Source: Oopsacas minuta
Lineage: Eukaryota > Porifera > Hexactinellida > Lyssacinosida > Leucopsacidae
NCBI GenBank assembly: GCA_024704765.1
Contig: JAKMXF010000353.1
Location: 62,001-126,000, forward strand
Direction: 5' to 3'
Length of the DNA: 64,000 nucleotides
Of this stretch, positions 11,301 to 20,888 are shown piece by piece (the first letter of the stretch is position 1; each line of letters opens with the position of its first letter). Position numbers and translations under genes: made by a program. Below the pieces are notes generated by a model. That model made no database searches, was not told where the DNA came from, and was given only the letters and a program-made list of their open reading frames with translations.

Positions 11301-12211
11301 TAGTATGTTCCCATCACAAACTATTAACATACCAAGCAGTGTAGCTACTGGAGTTATAGTAGTACCCGTCAGTTTATTAGGTCCTCTTTCAAACTGTCTC
11401 TTGAGAGCTGAAACCGATATGAAACCTTCGGTATCCTGACCAGATGTAGCCATACCCCCTTGAGCACTTGCACGACCTATAGCCCGTGCTTTTTCAGTCT
11501 TAGAGGCCACGCGGGGGGGCGAAACCTTACTGGATTTGACATTTACTGTAACTCCTTTGTGTGGAGGCTTAGGAGGGGGATTAGAGAGGACATCAGATGG
11601 TGGAGGAGGGGGCAGATCCTCGAGCTTGTTAGGTGACCCTAAAATCAAAATCTCAAATAACCGTTCGTGAAGAATATTTAAAGTAAATAATCGTGTTATA
11701 CATTTGAAAGTGTCAGAATCGAATTATACGTCCCTGATTACCCTCATTAGCAAGTGGAAGCTAATCTCTAGGATAATTTTGAAATATTTACAAAAAGGTG
11801 TGAAAATATGATTAATCATATGATAAATGTGTGTATAAGCACTGAATACAGTGTATTGACCAATAGAATTGCAGTCCATATGCACTCCATCAGAATCAAT
11901 TTTATGCTTTTATGGCTAATTGCCAAAACCTATAATCTGATTGGGCAAAATATGTGTAAGATATTGCTTAAAATGAAAATTATAATCCATCAACATATGT
12001 ATATGTAAATTTGTTGTTATTTACCTTTAGAGAAGGTGACAACACTCTCAAACATATCACTCTGGTCAGGTGCGGGAGGGAGATCAAAGGAATCTAACAG
12101 CTCATCAGAGGGTGCGGGAGGAGGGGGCGGGGGGTCTGAAAAATCTTGTCCTATCATTTCTAGCTCAGCTAGGAGTTTCTCTGTTTCTGTGCCTAAGTCA
12201 CTTTCTGTCAT
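8339..12211 (-). CDS. Filamin-repeat protein with N-terminal proline-rich region and LD motif (nine exons, 710 aa)
   Basis: Nine minus-strand exons join in phase: 12025-12211, 11333-11638, 10805-11235, 10451-10559, 10016-10210, 9557-9791, 9162-9330, 8800-9094 and 8339-8544. The first ~230 residues are low-complexity and proline-rich (PPPPPPAPSDELLDSF, NKPPPPAVIPPPKPIPPP). SSLDDLLSDLNQ at about residue 206 is a canonical paxillin LD motif (LDxLLxxL); TEKLLAELEMIG near the start is a weaker one. Five filamin-type Ig repeats follow, each ending in the usual G-x-H-I-x-G-SPF strand (GQHIPKSPYY, EAHIAGSPFLV, GGQHISGSPF, HIYGSPFSIDVV). There is no calponin-homology actin-binding domain, unlike true filamins. 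A role as an adhesion scaffold is inference. The acceptor at 9792 has a weak pyrimidine tract and was chosen because it restores the SPF strand in phase. Confidence 0.8.
10690..10763. mobile_element. MITE family B copy in filamin intron 3
   Basis: TACAGTAGACATCGCTTAAT and ATTAATCAGAGTCTACTGTA are imperfect inverted ends about 74 bases apart, matching the copies at 2385-2470 and 24732-24839. An (AAACAC)n run at 10778-10802 lies between it and the exon 3 donor. Confidence 0.6.
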
Positions 12212-12253
12212 TACAATCTAAATACAGATTAGGTGTGAAAATATACATATAGA

Positions 12254-12371
12254 GTTAACTCCTGTCATATCGAAGCTCAAGAGACCGTGATAATTACTTC
12301 GATATGACCAATGAAATATGTTACTTAGAACCATATTTGTATAATTCACACTCCGATAAAACAGGAGTTGA
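12254..12371. mobile_element. MITE family C copy just upstream of the filamin-like gene
   Basis: GTTAACTCCTGTCATATCGA and CTCCGATAAAACAGGAGTTG face each other. The internal CTCAAGAGACCGTGATAATT is shared with the copies at 29509-29675 and 38433-38530. It lies about 43 bases upstream of the start codon at 12211, so it may fall in the 5' UTR or promoter. Confidence 0.6.
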
Positions 12372-12378
12372 TGTGGCT

Positions 12379-13186
12379 TTGAGATTTGTGCCACATTGCC
12401 TAATAGGCTGCCAAAAGCGACACAATACACAGTTTGATTATCGTATAAACCTGAATATTCTCAAAATTGATGCTTCAACCACTTCACATGACCATACCGC
12501 GTAAACTATAACCTCAAAATGGCAAAAATGTAAGTCAGAGTGTCTTCTTCCCGAAAAAGTATGTCTCACGACACCCAGTGACACACATGGGGTCCATGAC
12601 CACTTGACACCCTCTGAGCCCCTGGATTTGATAAAAAACCTTTCAATGATGTGTCCACCGAAAACGAGAATAACGCGCGATAACTTTGGAGGTTGAATGA
12701 TTGACATAGTTTCACACTTAAGACACAATATTGATCTGCTAATGAATGCATATAATGTAATCCAATTATAGTGGCATCAAATGTGGCACAGTAGTGGCAT
12801 GAATTCTTATTAGTTACTGTCTTTTTGGTAATTTGGCTTCCAGCTATTTATAGCATGATTATGGCAATATTAACCATCTGCCACGTCTGAACACAATTTG
12901 ATAAGAAGTGTCAGATATTCATTCTACCCAATCGCCTCGTTTTTGGCGGGATATCTCACTTCTCGGAAGTAGACAACTTTAGGAAGTGGTGGAGTATATC
13001 ATAAAGTGTCGCGCTGTAACCGACACAACTTAAGGGGTCTATGAACACTGGTCGTGAATCACTGGTGTACAAACAAGCAAGTAAATAAGACAGTTTGTCC
13101 AAGTAAAATGAAAAAATTTATACAAAGCATGCAAATGTAAAATCTAAATAAACACAACACTACTCAATTCTTATTTACAAAACAAG
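12379..13186. other. Spacer, no gene seen
   Basis: Short overlapping ORFs on both strands show no family resemblance and no splice-linked partners. Short GTGGCA-type direct repeats occur near 12770-12800 and again near 14215-14245. Nothing else is recognised. Confidence 0.35.
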
Positions 13187-13642
13187 TCAAATCCAGACAG
13201 GATAATTCCTCTGCTTTGGTAGAATACCAGTTTTGACTCCGGCGTCTTTCCATGCTAGTATGATCTTATCCAACACCTTTCTTGTAGCTTCCTGACACTC
13301 AATCGGGACAAATACCCCTGATTCATATTCGCATACTCCATTCACAATCCTGAAAGCGTCCCCAACGACATTATCCGGTATGACTTCAAAATCAAACAAG
13401 TAATAAAACGCGAGACGATGAAGGTCCCCGCCAAATTTTTCGGGCCCTTCCATCTGCATAAGGGTATTTACGTCCATCAAGGCCGTGTAGCCTGATTTAC
13501 ACTTACGGCCGTTTAGAAACCACTGTTTCTGACCATTAATCTCATATACGATACATCCAACATATGAATTGTCCGAATTGAAGCTGTGAGAAGCACATGA
13601 GAGATGCATAGTGTCAAGTGGCTTTTCTGGGCATTCAGCCAT
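13187..13642 (-). CDS. Hypothetical protein, intronless (151 aa)
   Basis: A single complete ORF starts MAECPEKPLDTMHLSC and ends PKQRNYPVWI. Composition is that of a normal globular cytosolic protein: mixed, no signal peptide, no membrane segment, eight cysteines. No known domain is recognised. An AT-rich TATATAAATA lies about 22 bases upstream of the ATG on the minus strand. Real coding status is suggested by the length in AT-rich DNA and by balanced amino-acid use, not by homology. The flanks are not obviously transposon ends. Confidence 0.5.
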   Translation of the reverse strand: MAECPEKPLDTMHLSCASHSFNSDNSYVGCIVYEINGQKQWFLNGRKCKSGYTALMDVNTLMQMEGPEKFGGDLHRLAFYYLFDFEVIPDNVVGDAFRIVNGVCEYESGVFVPIECQEATRKVLDKIILAWKDAGVKTGILPKQRNYPVWI

Positions 13643-14922
13643 TTGTATGTGTTATATATTTATATAAGCTATAAATATCAACAAGCTTATTTGTTTATTT
13701 AGAATATGTAAGGGATCACAGGATCTCAAAATTGGTATCGCAGTCTATGGGAGTGTCCACAGTCCACTGAAAGTGTTAAAAATGTCGGGATTAAAAGCTA
13801 AGTGGTCGTTATGTAGAAGTGGCAGCTGTAGACACATATTGCCAACACTGGAAATCGCCTTAGTATCCCAGGGTTATTTATACCCACATGCATATTCTAG
13901 GGAATTTGTCAATATTGGGCGATTCTTACTTCATTTTAGGGATCCCAAAATTACAGTTGGAACCGTTGAGGGTACACAGTTGAGTAACTTCAATGACGTA
14001 CATTTGAATTTCGCCGTGTGTACAAAATCCTAACTGAAACCATTCACAAATACTCATTGAATTGTCTCATTAAAGTAAACAAATATGTTTGTTTACAACT
14101 TCACGTGTGAGACAATCTATTGTTTACAGTGCATAGTAGGAATTGTTGTCTTTAATTCTGATAATATGGACATAGCCAGAACTAAATATGGAAATATAAA
14201 TGTCAATTACTAAATATAGTGGCAGTTTAGTGGCAGTTTAGTGGCATTATAAGAATCCTGTTCACAAATCTTAGAAGTGTACTATTACATACAGAAAACT
14301 TGTATTCGGGCGAGACGGTTGGTCATCATTTCTTAGAGTAAGATATCGCTTCCATATTGAGTTAGAGTTTAAGAGACTTATGTGTCAATTTTCAGCTGGT
14401 GACGCCTGCCAAATCTGCAATCAACCCCGATCAATACAGACCCTTGTTTATGACAAGAATCATGCATAAGTGATTAAAATTACTCTGATAAATACAGGTT
14501 GCTAGGGTCGGAATTATTAGCAGGCCCAACGTAATTATAAATATGCTAGCACTAATTTTTACACATTCTGTGGACCCCTCCCATAGAGTGCAATACAAAT
14601 TGTGAGATCTTGTGGACCCCATGATGATGTCCGTGTATCACCAATGGGTCCATGACGCCAGGTTGAGATACCTGGATTATACAAAAAAGGTGTCAATATT
14701 GAATAAAAATCTTAGAATACTTTTAACTATATAAGGTGATGAAAGTGGCCTTTATGAAATTAGAGGAACATTTTGAAGAATTCAAATAGTTTTGTCATAA
14801 TGCCCACAATTCCAAAGAATAAAATGATAATATATAAACTCTCAAAGAAAGCCAGAAGCCAATGACACAAAAGAAATTAAACTCAAATATTATGCCACCG
14901 AAAAGTGTCAGCTACGTGACAC
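13643..14922. other. Spacer between the orphan ORF and the MBL-like gene
   Basis: No gene is recognised. It contains the hairpin at 14061-14116, GTGGCAGTTTA direct repeats at 14219-14245, and AT-rich sequence. The ORF at 13773-14033 has no family resemblance and is not called. Confidence 0.35.
14061..14116. repeat. Foldback hairpin
   Basis: ATTGTCTCA and AGTAAACAAA on the left pair with TTTGTTTACA and TGAGACAAT on the right around a 4-base loop. It is probably a very short MITE; no other copy was noticed. Confidence 0.5.
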
Positions 14923-14930
14923 TATATAAA
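14923..14930 (+). promoter_or_regulatory. Candidate TATA box of the MBL-like gene
   Basis: TATATAAA lies 32 bases upstream of the ATG at 14963. If it acts as a TATA box, the 5' UTR is only a few bases long. The spacing to any initiator cannot be verified here. Confidence 0.35.
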
Positions 14931-14962
14931 CAAACCACTTTCCAAAATTGGTAAAATTGAGA

Positions 14963-15997
14963 ATGCAGAACTTACTTCAGATAATTTTGTTGTTGACAAC
15001 ATTATCCGCTTTTGGAAATGCTATTCAAATCGTGGACATCAACCTGGACGATACACAGCCCCAATATGTCCAAAACCTCGGTCTTATGCCAAACCCAGAT
15101 TCCTATCTTCACATTTACGCGTTACCCGTTGGTGACGGAGACTCCACTCTGATCCAGTGCCCTGGCGGCGATCTAATAGTGATCGACATGGGTACCAATT
15201 CGGCTGGTTCAGGATGGTCTCCTTATCAAGTCAAAACTTGGTTGGGTAATAATATAAACTTCATAAGCACGATTGTTGTCACGAAAGCGAGTAAAGATCA
15301 CTACAATTATCTTCCAACTGTACTCAAAGACAATATGAATATGAACCGTATCATTTTAGGAGGGAAGAGTTCAGACTACACAGGCAATGAATTCGTAACT
15401 TGGGTGAACCAAAGGGCACACGTTAGAGAATATGTGAATAATCAAATCCCTTGTATAACTAATTGTAAGACAGATCCACCCCAGTGTCAAGGTAGTAACG
15501 GGACAGTAAAATTCAGATTTTTAGGGGCGAATCTTGGATCGGATGCGGCGGGCAGGAGTATACTATTACAGCTGTCTGTTGGTAACAGTTTTAAACTATT
15601 TTTCCCAGGGGATTTCCAAGGAACAGATATTGAGGATTTGGTTATGAATGAATGGATTTGGATGGGAAGTTCGATTGAATCGACACATTACAAGATGTCA
15701 AACAGAGGTACTGGACAGAACTCAAACAATTTCGAATTTCTGAAGGCAATACGTCCCAAATACGCTTTCACAAGCAGTCGCTATCCGAGTAAATCATACG
15801 GACCGGAGTGTAGCACAATAAACCGACTTCTCTCCGTTGGAACGATTGGAAAACGGTCAAATTCTGGTAGATACGCTTGCTACAACTCAAATGCAAAAGC
15901 TACGATGCAGTATGATAATTGGGTATATGACATTTACACAACATCACCGTATCCCAGTCAGATTGAAATTCTTCAAATTGATGTCCCCATATATTAA
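14963..15997 (+). CDS. Secreted MBL-fold (ComEC/Rec2-like) protein with degenerate metal site (344 aa)
   Basis: The start is placed at ATG 14963, which gives MQNLLQIILLLTTLSAFGNA, a typical signal peptide. The domain has the ComEC-type MBL signatures: IYALPVGDGDSTLIQCPGGD (family V-G-x-G-D-x-x-L-I), LIVIDMGTNS, and FFPGDFQG corresponding to the second Asp motif. The HxHxDH metal motif is replaced by TKASKDHYN, keeping only Asp-His, and the late His-His motif is STHYKMSN. Zinc hydrolase activity is therefore doubtful. It is intronless, with conserved Cys residues (C149, C153, C160 region) that may form disulfides. Stand-alone proteins of this kind are best known from bacteria and fungi, so lateral origin is possible but unproven. 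Function is unknown. Confidence 0.75.
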   Translation: MQNLLQIILLLTTLSAFGNAIQIVDINLDDTQPQYVQNLGLMPNPDSYLHIYALPVGDGDSTLIQCPGGDLIVIDMGTNSAGSGWSPYQVKTWLGNNINFISTIVVTKASKDHYNYLPTVLKDNMNMNRIILGGKSSDYTGNEFVTWVNQRAHVREYVNNQIPCITNCKTDPPQCQGSNGTVKFRFLGANLGSDAAGRSILLQLSVGNSFKLFFPGDFQGTDIEDLVMNEWIWMGSSIESTHYKMSNRGTGQNSNNFEFLKAIRPKYAFTSSRYPSKSYGPECSTINRLLSVGTIGKRSNSGRYACYNSNAKATMQYDNWVYDIYTTSPYPSQIEILQIDVPIY

Positions 15998-16740
15998 CAA
16001 TTTTCACACCTTGTGTTCATTTTTGATACCACATTATTTTGTCACTAGTAAACTGTGTTTGCATACTTCATTAAACTCCAATAGATGTAGTGTATTTTTG
16101 AATAAGGGGTTTTCGTCCGAACCAAAAACTCTTTTCGGAATTTCTGTGAGATTTATTAAGACAATCAGGATTTGTTTGTCAGATTAAATGGGCATTTCTT
16201 TCGGGTATAATTTTTAGTTTTGGCGCCTTAAATTTGTCCAAATTCTAAATATAGTAACAACTATGAGAAATGCTTAACAGATAATTAATAGCAAAAATAA
16301 CCTGTAATTGTTTTCTGTATATATTCGCCGGTAAAAATGTGTAAATATAACAGCCCAAGGGTGTTGACAAGTGGAACCATAAACAGCAATAAACATTGAA
16401 TTATTGTATTCAAATCTTGATAACATCTGCTGGCATTCAATCGCGAGACAATAGGCCACTTTCCAACCATATGGCCACTATTAGAGCCACATTATCAATG
16501 AGATTAGTAATCATAGAAATGTGTTTATGAGAACTTTGAATAAATGTAATACACTATTCACCTGATCCTCATGTCAACTACTAATGATTACCCAAACTAT
16601 GATATGCTTTTCAAATCGGGCTTCGATCGACTTTATATTGAAACCATATCGAAAATACGACGTATCTGCCGCCATATGGCTGATACAGGCTTCATAGAAT
16701 GGTATTACGTGAGTTTAGAAAGGTAGTAATAGGAATTGAT
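15998..16740. other. Spacer downstream of the MBL-like gene
   Basis: A TTTTCACACCTT motif follows the stop codon within a few bases (16001-16012). No gene is recognised. AT-rich ORFs on the minus strand at 16274-16470 lack any family resemblance. Confidence 0.3.
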
Positions 16741-17131
16741 AAGGCCAATGTTGGTTGTAAACTTGTTTCAGCTCCACCGCCCGCATCAAGTTTATCTGTC
16801 ACATGAATAGTGTCATTATTGGAAATTCAATTACACAATATATTTACTAACTAACGGGTGAATAATAGTGATTTATATCCACAGACCTCCTTTAACACGC
16901 TTAATTAACATCAGTATGTCCTCTCTAATTGTCCGTTTCGGACCCTATTGACCACTGGTGGACAATTAGAGAGGAACAACCGTATTTGGAAGTAGAGTCA
17001 TTGAAATATTTCATGAATTGAACACTTTGTATTTATGATAACTCACAAAATAATGAATTGCTGCCTTCCCAGCTGCATGCTTAGATAGACATTAGGGGAG
17101 CTGAAACAAGTTTCTCATTAACAGATGTCTA
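16741..17131. mobile_element. MITE family A, complete copy 2 (inverted relative to copy 1)
   Basis: It is the reverse complement of the unit at 5671-6020, including the AAACTTGTTTCAGCTCC termini (16759-16775 and about 17099-17113) and the nested CCTCTCTAATTGTCC hairpin at 16918-16975. It carries about 45 extra bases next to the hairpin (around 16990-17055) that are also present in the half copy at 1237-1385. A TA at each end fits a Tc1/mariner-type target. The spacer 17132-17671 that follows holds a short G-run at about 17321 and no gene. Confidence 0.8.
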
Positions 17132-17671
17132 AAGATTTGGTAATATTGTTAAGTTCTACCTTCCAAGGATTTCTGGATTATTTTACAGAAATTCAGGGAA
17201 GAATTATGATTTGAGAATTCAATACAAATTCTGTGCTTTTTTTCCAAAATAATCAGTGAAGTTTATATTCTCTTGTAACTGGGACTGTGAGTTAAATGTG
17301 GGGACTTTGTGGAGGTACGGGGGGGGGCAGTCCCTATGGACATGACCTGTGTTTCCCCAAAGCTCGTTAATCACGTCATTTTCGCGATAATAATATCTAG
17401 CTGCGCTAAAATGAAGACTCCATGCATAGGGTAAGAATGTGTATAAGCAACAGAGGCCCCACTCAATCCTAATGAACGCGAAATATCCTATGGGAGCAAG
17501 CCCCTACCAATAGTGACGAACACCCTCGGGGCAGATTTTGTATGTCAAAATGGGTCCCTTGTTGTTATGTTTAATCGAACGTATTAACTTACTAACACCA
17601 CACAGATTAATATATTACATCAGAGATATTACAATAGAAAATATTAAGATTCTTGCAAATAATGAATTATT

Positions 17672-19909
17672 CTAATTTTCACTGTCCTGTCTTTGTTCCT
17701 CGGATAACCGTGCTTCCAATGCTGCCATGTCTTTCATTAGCGTTTCCAGATTCTCTTTCAAATGAATATTTTTCGTCATCTCTTCCTCAAGGGCCCTTTG
17801 AACTTTACGGAACGATTCGTCTTTGTACTCGTCGTCTTCGGGTATTACGAAATTCAAAAGTTTTCTAGAGACAGATTTATTAGGAGTTGGGCTAGTAACC
17901 TTAGGATTTAAATCTGCTTTATGACTGACAACATATGTCTTAATTATGGATTCCTTTCGTAGCAAATCGTTATTAAGGGCGGAATTTGAATCTTCTAAGT
18001 GGCTGCATTTTTCTTCAAGAATCCATTTCTGTTGCTGAATGGTTGTAAGTCTATCGATCAAATCCTTGGTCTCTTCTTGTATAGGAGTCTCATTGAGGGT
18101 CAAATTGGAGCTGGATTTATTCCAGGACAGAGCGCTGTCACAATTCCGTCCAATCGACACGGACTCTTGCTCGTCGCCCATACTCTCTGTAAAACTTGTC
18201 TGTCTTAGCTCGCTCATTTGTTCTTGGAATTTCTGGCAACGTTTTTGTTCATGTAAAAGTTGCTTTTTGAGTTCTTTTATCATTAAAAGATTTCTCTTTT
18301 CTCCGATTCTGAAACTTAACTTCAGTTCTTCTTTCTCCTGACCGAATTTAAGAATGAATCTTTCCTTCTCATCTACAGTTTGTGACAATTCTGACACTTC
18401 TTCATTCAGAACTCCAACCTCCGATTCATGAATCGCCCTTACTTCTTTAATTTCTTTCTCTAAAACACTTTTCGTTTCTGAGATGCCATTTTCAAGGGAA
18501 GCGATTTTACTCTCCAATTCCTCTCTCTGAATTTCGAGTTTTTTGACAGTTCTCTCTTGGTTCAGACGAACCTCAAGTTGTTCCTTAAGGTCCCGGATTT
18601 GTGTTTCCAGTCGAACTCTTTCATCTTGGTATTCAGCAATCATAATCTCATTGGATCGATTTTTCTCATTCAATTTCCCGAATAAGTCCTCAATTCTAAT
18701 CTGGTTTTCAATGGATTGTTCGTCTAACATTGCCTTACGACTGTCAGCGAGTTTTTGAGCTTGCCCGTAATCACACTGCAATCTATGTAGGTCGCTATTT
18801 GCCTTAGAAATTTCATCTTGTAACACACCCACCTTATCAATATTACTTTTCAACTCGTCTTGGAGGGTTTGATTCTCTTCGCCTCGTTGGCTGAGGCTTT
18901 GACGTAATTTTTCAGTGTGTTCGATTGCTGATTTCAGTTTTTCATCTATCGTGTTTTTCTCGGTATTCAACGCGGCGATCGTTTCTGTCTCTTTTTTGGA
19001 ATCTCTTCGAAATTTTTGACGTTCGCTTTTTAGAGTTTCAAATTCTTTGACAGTTTCTGGGTCGACTAGCGCAACTTTTGAGCGCATTTTTTCTAATTCC
19101 TGTTCTAATGCAATTACTTTGCCGCTTGAATTTAGTGTAATTAGTTCTTGTTTCAAATCTGATTCGGTCAATTTTTCGCGGGAAATATTCAATTCTTTTT
19201 TCAGATTCTGAGTTTCAGTTTGAGAATTTTCTAGTTTCAGTTTCAGTTCATATTGAACTAATTCTTTCTCATTTTGCAGAGCTATAATTAGTTCTTGTTT
19301 ATGTTCAGTTTTTAACTCCAATTGTTTGACTTGTCCCTGCAATTCCGATACTAAATCGTCATATTTTTGTTTACTTTCAGTCAGCTGTTTAGTCAACACC
19401 CTATTCTCTTCAGTTTGTGTTGCGACTTTTAATTCCAATTCAGTGTTCCCTGTTGCTTCGGAATCGCCATCCTTTTGAAATGAACTTTTTAAGACCGCAT
19501 TTTCCGCTCTCAAATGCAATAATTCTTCCTCCAAAACTTTGAATTCCTCGACAGTACCTCGACCGTCTTTGGAAAGGCTCTTTTTCAATTTATCATTCTC
19601 CTCCATGGCATTGGCGAGCTCGTTCAGAAGGGTTTGATTCTGTTGTGTCGCGTTTTGTTCGAATTCTGTCACAGTAGCATGCATTCTATCGTAATCATCT
19701 TGTAACACCTGAACATCTTTAGCTTTCTTACTCCTACTGATCGCCCGATTAGCTCTCTCACACTCCCTGTCAAGCTGAGAAGTCTTTTCCTTCAACCCTT
19801 TGTTCTCTTCAGTTATTCGTACTATCTTATCTCTTAAATCATAGTTCTCAGTCCGTAGCTGTAACAGGTTCCCCTGCATACGCATCAATTCTTCTTCCTT
19901 CACTTCCAT
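17672..19909 (-). CDS. GRIPAP1: GRIPAP1 (GRASP-1) homologue, long coiled-coil protein (745 aa), intronless
   Basis: One ORF on the minus strand is coiled-coil almost throughout. The N-terminus (EEELMRMQGNLLQLRTENYD, then RAISRSKKAKDVQVLQDDYD) matches the start of GRIPAP1. The C-terminus holds the family block QQKWILEEKCSHLEDSNSAL, LLRKESIIKTYVVSHK, LNFVIPEDDEYKDESFRKVQ and ALEEEMTKNIHLKENLETLM. GRIPAP1 is a Rab4 effector on recycling endosomes that binds GRIP proteins and syntaxin-13 in vertebrates. The length is close to the human protein (about 840 aa). The absence of introns contrasts with vertebrate genes, which have many. The upstream spacer contains a duplicated repeat (20196-20775). 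Confidence 0.85.
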   Translation of the reverse strand: MEVKEEELMRMQGNLLQLRTENYDLRDKIVRITEENKGLKEKTSQLDRECERANRAISRSKKAKDVQVLQDDYDRMHATVTEFEQNATQQNQTLLNELANAMEENDKLKKSLSKDGRGTVEEFKVLEEELLHLRAENAVLKSSFQKDGDSEATGNTELELKVATQTEENRVLTKQLTESKQKYDDLVSELQGQVKQLELKTEHKQELIIALQNEKELVQYELKLKLENSQTETQNLKKELNISREKLTESDLKQELITLNSSGKVIALEQELEKMRSKVALVDPETVKEFETLKSERQKFRRDSKKETETIAALNTEKNTIDEKLKSAIEHTEKLRQSLSQRGEENQTLQDELKSNIDKVGVLQDEISKANSDLHRLQCDYGQAQKLADSRKAMLDEQSIENQIRIEDLFGKLNEKNRSNEIMIAEYQDERVRLETQIRDLKEQLEVRLNQERTVKKLEIQREELESKIASLENGISETKSVLEKEIKEVRAIHESEVGVLNEEVSELSQTVDEKERFILKFGQEKEELKLSFRIGEKRNLLMIKELKKQLLHEQKRCQKFQEQMSELRQTSFTESMGDEQESVSIGRNCDSALSWNKSSSNLTLNETPIQEETKDLIDRLTTIQQQKWILEEKCSHLEDSNSALNNDLLRKESIIKTYVVSHKADLNPKVTSPTPNKSVSRKLLNFVIPEDDEYKDESFRKVQRALEEEMTKNIHLKENLETLMKDMAALEARLSEEQRQDSEN

Positions 19910-20195
19910 TATACATACGCTAAAAATAGTACGTACTTGTATCTTAGTGTGTATGTCTTATACAAATAGTCAGCTATTTGGCTGGACTCCTACATTGGAC
20001 TCCGCCATAATACAAAGTATAGGTATGGTATGCATGACGTAATCCTTGACACTCTGACTCGTAAGCTTCGATACGCAAATGCAAATTTGTCCAAGGTTGC
20101 TATTCATGAATAATGTCTAATGAATGAAAACTAAAATTAACTTTGAATGAGTAGTACGTATTATCAGAGGTCTACCTTACACGAGAAGATATTAT

Positions 20196-20775
20196 GGAGA
20201 GAGTATAATATCCACCAAGCGAAGTTGCAGATATACAATTATATTATATAGCTAGAAGCGAAGTGTTGTACACACCGCGAACACTTGTTGTCCGCTAAAT
20301 GCACCCATGGAACCTCATGTATACCTTTAGTAGAACATTGATATCCCCAAAAGGTTATGCAACCACTGGGAAATGTTCAAAAAGACATAATTGCCTACAA
20401 TTCTACTGCCGACAAATAGATATGTTGTCTCAATGCAAACCAATAAACCACAGTGTGTTACGCAATAGGAACAGTGCTGTTCGGATTAGCGAGGTGTAAT
20501 ATGTTATGTTAATAATATGAGGTGTGGGACGTGATAAATCTAGGAAAATTATCTAACAAATTTTCTCTGAGAAAAGGTGACAAGTGTGTCCATGTATCGG
20601 GAAACAAAATTATATTAACTGAGTGTGTGCCTTGTCCGAAGTACAAAGGCCAGATCTAACTGGAGAATGTATAATAAAACAAGAAGCGAAGTTAAGATAT
20701 ACGAGATGTTATTATAGCTACAAGCGAACACCTCTTGTCCGTAGGAAGCGCCCTTCGGAAACCTCATGAATAACA
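20196..20775. repeat. Direct repeat pair upstream of GRIPAP1
   Basis: Two related segments, about 20196-20324 and 20661-20775, share AAGCGAAGTT, AGATATAC, ATAGCTA followed by AAGCGAA, CTTGTCCG and AACCTCATG in the same order. They are diverged direct repeats about 465 bases apart. The rest of the spacer 19910-20888 holds no recognised gene. Confidence 0.5.
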
Positions 20776-20888
20776 ATAAAAATAGATAACAAGATATATG
20801 TATATCGGTAGCTTAGCCTGTACTTAATCTGCTCTGCTTGACAACCATTGAATACAATTGATATTTAGGAAAGCTTTAATAGATTTAA

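Noticed and set aside
13773-14033. 86-codon plus-strand ORF
   Set aside because: No recognisable domain and no splice partners; likely chance in spacer DNA.
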